DNA from: Propionibacteriaceae bacterium
GTDB taxonomy: Bacteria; Actinomycetota; Actinomycetes; Propionibacteriales; Propionibacteriaceae
Length of the DNA stretch: 5,289 bases
Reading direction: 5' to 3'
Assembly: GCA_031260385.1 (NCBI GenBank)
Contig: JAIRKB010000118.1
Span: 1 to 5,289, forward strand
This document shows, one piece after another, positions 1-3,475 of this stretch. Within the stretch, counting starts at the first letter, position 1, and the number at the start of each line of letters is the position of its first letter. The position numbers and the translations under genes were made by a program. The notes beneath the pieces were generated by a model. It did no database searches. It was not told the DNA's origin and worked only from the letters and a program-made list of their open reading frames with translations.

Positions 1-8
1 GGATTGGT

Positions 9-161
9 TCATGAAGTCGGCCCAGGGGCGGCTTGTCTGGCTGCGATCTTGTCGGGGGCGCCGGATTTCCACCAGTATTGGTTGCCGTCGATGATGGTCT
101 GGCGTACTTCGGGTGAGCCGAAGCGCATGGTGCGATAGAAGGTGACTTCGGAGTCGAGCAT
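9..161 (-). pseudogene. unrecognised 50-aa ORF, possible gene remnant
   Basis: I do not recognise this reading frame. From the ATG at 161-159 it encodes 50 residues, beginning MLDSEVTFYRTMRFGSPEVR and ending in APGPTS, with the stop at 11-9. The interior contains an aromatic-rich stretch, IIDGNQYWWKSGAPD, that reads like natural protein rather than antisense noise. Third codon positions between about 63 and 160 are mostly G or C (about three quarters by hand count). No convincing ribosome site precedes 161, and the frame stays open upstream to 248, but there it would run antisense to the next remnant. I infer that the 5' part was lost or replaced and this is a 3' fragment. The plus-strand frame starting at position 1 shares the same third-position bias, so strand assignment is not certain. 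Confidence 0.35.
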
Positions 162-179
162 CAGCTGGACGGGCGGCCC

Positions 180-383
180 TTGTATGGTTCGGCGGTGGCG
201 CTGTCGGAGCACCATAACGCGATCCTCGCCGACGCGAGAGCCATCCACGACGCCATGCCCAACGATCAGCGTCGAGACGCCGCTTCGGTCCGCCAGGCGA
301 TGGAAAGGACCGCGAACGCGCCACAGGTACAGATGCCACCGAGCCCGCCAACCCGTCAGCAGGCATCAGCACCCGTACTCTGA
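180..383 (+). pseudogene. C-terminal fragment of an unrecognised protein
   Basis: This frame encodes about 67 residues from a TTG at 180. It is open from 117, just after the stop at 114-116. The segment ALSEHHNAILADARAIHDAM and what follows it look like a long helix. It then passes into a Pro/Ala/Gln-rich tail (PPSPPTRQQASAPVL) that ends at a TGA. Strong third-position GC bias from 180 to 383 argues for genuine coding. There is no plausible Shine-Dalgarno site or ATG at the 5' end, and the adjoining sequence is occupied by an opposite-strand remnant. The most economical reading is therefore the C-terminus of a larger gene whose front was lost at a breakpoint near 160-180. The Pro-rich tail is the kind seen at the end of mobilisation or plasmid proteins, but no family-specific motif is visible, so I assign no function. 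Confidence 0.45.
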
Positions 384-442
384 CAGGCGTCGAAGCCATG
401 ACCCGCGCACTTCAGCTCCCGAGAACTGTCAGTCTGGTGCGA

Positions 443-448
443 GATAAT
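443..448 (+). promoter_or_regulatory. weak -10-like hexamer upstream of the operon
   Basis: GATAAT lies 55 nt before the ATG at 504, in the 120-nt gap between the left remnant and the operon. It differs from TATAAT at one position. No acceptable -35 element lies 16-18 nt upstream, where the sequence reads CGAGAA-like. It is the best candidate for the operon promoter, but the support is weak. Confidence 0.25.
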
Positions 449-503
449 TGAAGGGTCTGGGAAAACGCCGGACAACCACCCATGACGATCCAGGAGGTGA
501 CCG

Positions 504-1919
504 ATGCCACATGAGACCCAGACACACGAGTTCAAGTCGTCGTGGCGCGACGATTGGCTGAAGTGGATTTGTGGGTTCGCCAATGCCCAGGGCGGGGTGC
601 TCGAAGTTGGCAAGAACGACGATGGTGAAGTCATCGGGGTGAGCAACGCCCGTCGTTTGTTGGAAGACATACCGAGCAAGCTCATCGCGACCATGGCCAT
701 CGTAGCCGAGGTTGATCTGAAGTGGGACGGCCCCCACGCCTACATCGCGATCAAGGTCCAGCCGTACCCGAACCCGATCAGTTATCACGGCAAGTACTAC
801 ATTCGCATCGGCGCCAGCAACCACGAGTTGACGGGTAGTGCGCTGCAAGAGTTCCTCCTACGCAAACAGGGCCGAACCTGGGATGGTGTGCCATTGCCTG
901 GCATCCAGGTGGACGACTTGAGTCGGGCGGCCCTCAACGATTTCCGGCGGATGGCCGTCGCAAGGAAACGGCTCACCCAAGCCGACGTAGACGTCACCGA
1001 CGCCTCCCTTGTTGACAGCCTGCATCTGACTGGGGGCGAATACCTGACCCGGGCAGCCGCGCTGCTGTTCTACGAGGACCCGGAGCGCTGGTTCACCGGC
1101 TGCTATGTCAAAGTCGGTTCATTCCGGTCGGGGGCCGACCTGGTGTACCAAGACGAGGTGCATGGGCCGCTCATGACCCTCACCGACAAGGTGATCGACC
1201 TGCTCTACACCAAGTATCTGGCGGCCGTCATCACCTATGAGGGGATCTATCGCCGGGAAACATTCCCTGTTCCGGACGACGCGGCACGCGAAGCGATTCT
1301 CAATGCGCTTGTCCACACGGACTACTCCGCAGGGGTGCCCATCCAAATCAAAGTCCTTCCCGACCGGATCATCATCAGCAACGCCGGGCGCCTGCCGGAC
1401 GATTGGACAGTAGACAGGCTTGTCGGCGAGCACCCGTCGGTCCCGCACAATCCTGACGTGGCTCGCGCCATTTTCCGTTCGGGCCAAGTTGAGGCCTGGG
1501 GACGCGGCATCACCCAGATGCTGCAAGCCTGCGCAGAAGCGAACGTGCCAACGCCGGAGTTCACAGTTGCGGGCACCACATTCAGCCTGACCTTCCGGTT
1601 CTCCGAGGCGTATTTGAAGAGGCGGTACGCCGACGAAGGTACGTCTGTCACCGATGCCAGTGTCGTAGTAACCGACGTAACAAACGACGCAAGAAGCGAC
1701 GTAACAACTGGGCGGGTCAGCAATGCCCAAAGACTCATCCTGGATCAAATGGTCACTCATCCAACCGTGACAGCAGCCGAACTCGTCGACATTGTCGGTA
1801 TCACGCACCGCCGAGTGCAAGCAAACATCAAAGCCCTCAAGGACGCTGGCCTTGTCACGCGAGTAGGGGCGACCAAGAACGGCCGCTGGGTCGTCCACGC
1901 GGAGGTGACCCGTGGCTGA
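504..1919 (+). CDS. AlbA_2 (Schlafen-type) / GHKL ATPase / winged-helix protein
   Basis: This 471-residue cytoplasmic protein has the architecture often labelled 'ATP-binding protein' or 'putative DNA-binding protein' (COG2865 type, sometimes misnamed RecG-like helicase). The AlbA_2 domain covers about residues 1-110. It shows the E4...E9-F-K11 entry motif, FANAQGGVLEVG at 25-36 and YYIRIGASNHEL near 98-109. The HATPase_c_4 domain follows, with EAILNALVHTDYS from E263 (N-box N267), NAG at 294-296, HNPDVARAIF at 315-324 and EAWGRGI at 330-336. A Thr/Asp/Val-rich linker (about 375-405) leads to a C-terminal winged helix (406-464) with a clear helix-turn-helix, AAELVDIVGITHRRVQANIK. The start is fixed by AGGAGG at 492-497, 6 nt before the ATG. 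It heads an overlapping operon. Such proteins occur as transcriptional regulators and in phage-defence loci. Domain calls are firm, but the biological role here is inferred. All key motifs appear intact. Confidence 0.9.
   Translation: MPHETQTHEFKSSWRDDWLKWICGFANAQGGVLEVGKNDDGEVIGVSNARRLLEDIPSKLIATMAIVAEVDLKWDGPHAYIAIKVQPYPNPISYHGKYYIRIGASNHELTGSALQEFLLRKQGRTWDGVPLPGIQVDDLSRAALNDFRRMAVARKRLTQADVDVTDASLVDSLHLTGGEYLTRAAALLFYEDPERWFTGCYVKVGSFRSGADLVYQDEVHGPLMTLTDKVIDLLYTKYLAAVITYEGIYRRETFPVPDDAAREAILNALVHTDYSAGVPIQIKVLPDRIIISNAGRLPDDWTVDRLVGEHPSVPHNPDVARAIFRSGQVEAWGRGITQMLQACAEANVPTPEFTVAGTTFSLTFRFSEAYLKRRYADEGTSVTDASVVVTDVTNDARSDVTTGRVSNAQRLILDQMVTHPTVTAAELVDIVGITHRRVQANIKALKDAGLVTRVGATKNGRWVVHAEVTRG
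1673..1707 (+). repeat. 11-bp direct repeat in the linker of the AlbA_2/ATPase gene
   Basis: CGACGTAACAA occurs at 1673-1683 and again at 1697-1707. The offset is exactly 24 nt (eight codons), so both copies are read in the same frame and give repeated Asp-Val-Thr in the low-complexity linker before the winged helix. A gain or loss of one unit would change linker length without breaking the frame. Confidence 0.6.
1901..1905 (+). promoter_or_regulatory. Shine-Dalgarno site choosing the GTG start at 1912
   Basis: GGAGG (within GGAGGTGA, 1901-1908) lies inside the last codons of the upstream gene. It stands 6 nt before GTG 1912 but 15 nt before the in-frame ATG 1921. The spacing therefore favours GTG, which makes the small ORF overlap its upstream neighbour by 8 nt. 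Confidence 0.65.
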
Positions 1920-2040
1920 GATGACGACGCTTGTGCTGCGCGGGCACAATCCAGACGTGCTGACGTACATCGAGAGCCACCCAGACCTGACCCACTACGA
2001 TCTGTGCGACACGGTGTTCGCTGAAGAGGTGGTCAAATGA
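1912..2040 (+). CDS. 42-aa small ORF coupled to both neighbours
   Basis: The frame reads MAEMTTLVLRGHNPDVLTYI and continues to CDTVFAEEVVK (42 residues, acidic, no signal peptide or membrane segment). It starts with GTG behind a strong GGAGG and overlaps the stop of the ATPase gene by 8 nt. Its own TGA overlaps the next ATG as ATGA (2037-2040), so translation of three genes is probably coupled. From memory, LVLRGHNPDVLT resembles the extreme N-terminus of some restriction-modification methylase proteins (a [LV]RGxNPDVLT-type opening). The second half does not look like those proteins. It could therefore be a stand-alone small partner of the ATPase, or a deletion derivative keeping the front of a longer gene. 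The start and stop geometry is clear. The function is unknown. Confidence 0.6.
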   Translation: MAEMTTLVLRGHNPDVLTYIESHPDLTHYDLCDTVFAEEVVK

Positions 2041-2640
2041 CAATCACTCAGAAAGACGCAACCTGGATGCTCCTCTCCAGAGAGGCAGCGCTTTCGACCC
2101 GTCTGTTGGAGAGCGGGTTGACCGACATCAGACACGCCTACTTCGGCTTACCCGCTGCTTATTACGAGGCCTTCTTCAGCTTGAGTGTTGGCCTGGAGCG
2201 CGTGGCAAAACTGGTGATCGCCGTGTGCCGATACATTAAGTCCGGATCATTTCCTGCTGACCGCGAGATGAGGCAAACGTACGGCCATGATCTAGTCTTG
2301 CTCTTCTCGGCATTGAACGACCTCGAAGCGCACGGCGAGGTTGACTATGGCGCGGAACGCATCGCGAAGAGGGACCAACTGGCACTAGACGAGAGAAGAC
2401 GGGGTGCAAGTCGCCTCCTTTTCGCAGATGATGACGGAACTCCAAGACGCACAACACCTCCAAAAGAGCGGTGCCGCGTTGTGTGCCCGACCCATTAGAT
2501 TGGCCACCGCGTGCCTAGCGAACCTCTCAGGAAAGGGATTCTGCGAGGATGATTCGCTACCTTACTTTACGGAGTTCTGCAACATCAGATATTTCGGCGA
2601 CTCGGATGTACGACGCCGAATGACGTTCTTCAGACCATAA
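2037..2640 (+). pseudogene. HEPN-like helical protein, apparently frameshifted
   Basis: From ATG 2037 (AGAGGT at 2025-2030, spacing 6) the frame runs 153 codons to a stop at 2496-2498. The N-terminal 95 residues look helical and well conserved in character: AAYYEAFFSLSVGLERVAKL, then RYIKSGSFPADREMRQTYGHDLVLLF. R79-(x4)-H84 (RQTYGH) fits the R-x4-6-H signature of HEPN ribonuclease/toxin domains. Beyond about 2400 this frame loses GC at third positions and becomes basic and Pro-rich. The +1 frame stays open from 2389 to a TAA at 2638-2640, has better third-position GC and gives plausible protein (SLPYFTEFCNIRYFGDSDVR). Joining the two at the G4 run 2401-2404 gives a 200-residue product ending 26 nt before the next gene's ATG. 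Causes could be mutation, sequencing error or, less likely, programmed frameshifting. The HEPN call is tentative. Confidence 0.55.
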
Positions 2641-2666
2641 TCGTGACCAGACGGGAGGTACTTAAG

Positions 2667-2843
2667 ATGTCGGCGTTCCATGAACACCCAGAGCCGATTG
2701 TGGCAACGGTGAAATGCCTATATGCGACAGCGTTCCGTTGCGCGTGTCCAGACTGCCTACGACCGCTCTACAGACTGGACAATGAGACAGACTCAAGACT
2801 CTCTCGGACACGATTGATCGAGTGGTCGGGAGCTTGCTCGTGA
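2667..2843 (+). pseudogene. N-terminal stub of a probable HNH-type zinc protein
   Basis: The ATG at 2667 has GGAGG at 2654-2658 (spacing 8), preferable to the in-frame GTG at 2643. The 58-residue product begins MSAFHEHPEPIVATVKCLYA and continues with FRCACPDCLRPLYRLDNETD. The C-A-x-P-D-C pattern followed by a basic residue, Pro and Leu resembles the first half of a bacterial HNH-like family with RCSxPxC..P openings. In that family the second half carries an AHI...GGPR..D segment and a downstream Cys/His set. None of that second half is visible here in any frame. After about residue 45 the sequence changes character and a TGA follows at 2841-2843. I infer a 3' truncation near 2790-2810. It is the last member of the operon. 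The family assignment is from memory of motifs and is not checked. Confidence 0.5.
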
Positions 2844-2867
2844 GCCGCGAGCGATTGAGTGTTGACC

Positions 2868-2891
2868 GAGTTGTTCGATGCCGAACAACTC
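2868..2891. repeat. perfect 10-bp inverted repeat, 4-nt loop
   Basis: GAGTTGTTCG (2868-2877) and CGAACAACTC (2882-2891) are exact reverse complements around ATGC. It starts 25 nt after the stop of the truncated last operon gene. No T-run follows, so it could be a U-less terminator or a protein-binding palindrome. Confidence 0.75.
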
Positions 2892-2932
2892 AGGAGCACA
2901 CATTTTGGAAACAAATTCCCTTGTTTCCTGAG
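2889..2932. repeat. 8-bp hairpin nested in a 7-bp inverted repeat
   Basis: GGAAACAA (2907-2914) and TTGTTTCC (2921-2928) are perfect complements with loop ATTCCC. An outer pair, CTCAGGA (2889-2895) and TCCTGAG (2926-2932), shares bases with this hairpin and with the right arm of the preceding one. Not all of the stems can form fully at the same time. Confidence 0.6.
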
Positions 2933-2969
2933 AGAACACCAAGAGACGTCCCCCTTCGCGGGAACACGA

Positions 2970-2998
2970 TTGCAGTAATTGTGAAATCGTCATAGTCT
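2970..2998 (+). promoter_or_regulatory. candidate vegetative promoter toward lepA
   Basis: TTGCAG (2970-2975) and TAGTCT (2993-2998) are separated by 17 nt. The first keeps TTG of the -35 consensus and the second matches TANNNT and four of six -10 positions. A start about 7 nt downstream would place the palindrome at 3006-3023 at the first transcribed bases and leave a leader of roughly 470 nt before lepA. Confidence 0.35.
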
Positions 2999-3005
2999 GT
3001 CATTG

Positions 3006-3023
3006 TCGATACTGCGGTATCGA
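3006..3023. repeat. operator-like palindrome
   Basis: TCGATAC (3006-3012) and GTATCGA (3017-3023) are exact complements around TGCG. It lies 8-25 nt beyond the candidate -10, a typical place for a repressor site, but it could equally be the first hairpin of a leader RNA. Confidence 0.55.
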
Positions 3024-3051
3024 TTAACGGAGAAAAGAATAAACGGGAAAT

Positions 3052-3075
3052 ATGCTTTCGATGGGGTGAAAGCGT
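3052..3075. repeat. inverted repeat ATGCTTTC / GAAAGCGT
   Basis: GCTTTC (3054-3059) pairs with GAAAGC (3068-3073) across the loop GATGGGGT. One G-U and one A-U pair extend the stem to 8 bp. Confidence 0.45.
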
Positions 3076-3076
3076 T

Positions 3077-3102
3077 CAATTCGTGCCGTCCGCGGCAAAT
3101 TG
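3077..3102. repeat. inverted repeat with 2-nt bulge
   Basis: CAATT (3077-3081) and TGCCG (3084-3088) pair with CGGCA (3093-3097) and AATTG (3098-3102). The left arm has a CG bulge and the loop is TCCG. The hairpin begins 2 nt after the previous inverted repeat. Confidence 0.5.
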
Positions 3103-3224
3103 ACGTCCAACGAAGCGATCATCAACTCAACCGTAGAAAACACGGGGCATGTACGAATGACGGGACGGGTTGGGGTTAAGTTTCGAGTTGGAGACGTCTT
3201 CCCTCGGCCTCAGGACGCGCATTA

Positions 3225-3271
3225 GTTACGACGCGGATCGCTGGAGTGGCAGCCCGCGATCCCGTCGTAAC
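3225..3271. repeat. 16-bp inverted repeat with one bulged base
   Basis: GTTACGACG plus GGATCGC (3225-3241, with one bulged C between them) pairs with GCGATCC plus CGTCGTAAC (3256-3271) across a 14-nt loop. GCTG and CAGC inside the loop offer an alternative closing stem. This is the longest stem in the window and too long to dismiss as chance. Confidence 0.7.
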
Positions 3272-3279
3272 ATTTGTAA

Positions 3280-3329
3280 CAGGTGACCCCCGACTGATGC
3301 CCCCCTGTATCAGGTTAAATGGTCACCTG
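3280..3329. repeat. nested inverted repeats in the lepA leader
   Basis: CAGGTGACC (3280-3288) is perfectly complementary to GGTCACCTG (3321-3329). Inside it CTGAT (3294-3298) pairs with ATCAG (3309-3313) around a C-rich loop. It follows the preceding hairpin by only 8 nt, giving tandem structures. Confidence 0.6.
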
Positions 3330-3374
3330 CCATGGCCGGCGTTTATCCCCTGTACGTCGGCCCTGGCGAGACGA

Positions 3375-3411
3375 TGTCCCGCCGACACACCGTTGGCGGG
3401 GCATTGGCTTT
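3375..3411 (+). terminator. terminator- or attenuator-like hairpin before lepA
   Basis: TGTCCCGCCGA (3375-3385) pairs with TTGGCGGGGCA (3393-3403), giving 11 bp including two G-U pairs, with a 7-nt loop. TTGGCTTTT follows, a short and interrupted T-run. It ends about 65 nt before the lepA start. Depending on where transcription begins it could end an upstream transcript or attenuate lepA. Confidence 0.4.
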
Positions 3412-3475
3412 TCCATGAGAGAATGGACCTTGATGTGCGCACCCCGCGCGCCGAGGACCGACCCGAAGGATATCC

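Larger units (their letters stand above)
2844..3475. other. 632-nt gene-free region with many inverted repeats
   Basis: No reading frame here has both a ribosome site and natural-looking protein. The first part (about 2850-3170) is visibly more AT-rich than lepA and the ATPase gene, for example around 2900-2930 and 3000-3060. I count at least eight inverted repeats between 2868 and 3403, listed separately, plus one promoter-like pair. It probably holds the old junction of the accessory segment and the long leader of lepA. I see no rpsT, tRNA or transposase. Confidence 0.7.

Noticed and set aside
482..514. Ten-codon ORF (ATG 482) overlapping the ATPase gene start
   Set aside because: It has no ribosome site of its own, and the AGGAGG at 492-497 sits inside it and serves ATG 504. 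Probably chance.
1119..1970. 283-codon minus-strand open frame
   Set aside because: It is antisense to the AlbA_2/ATPase gene, which has clear domains and a strong ribosome site. The antisense translation shows no recognisable motif.
2862..2890. TTGACC as a -35 element over the 10-bp palindrome
   Set aside because: At 17 nt spacing the -10 would be ACAACT, a poor match, so I do not call a promoter.
2793..2993. 66-codon minus-strand ORF across the operon end
   Set aside because: It runs through two inverted repeats and antisense to the HNH-like stub, with no ribosome site and no natural-looking protein.
2868..3403. CRISPR array
   Set aside because: The repeats are inverted, differ from each other and have no regular spacing. 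No direct repeat with spacers is present.
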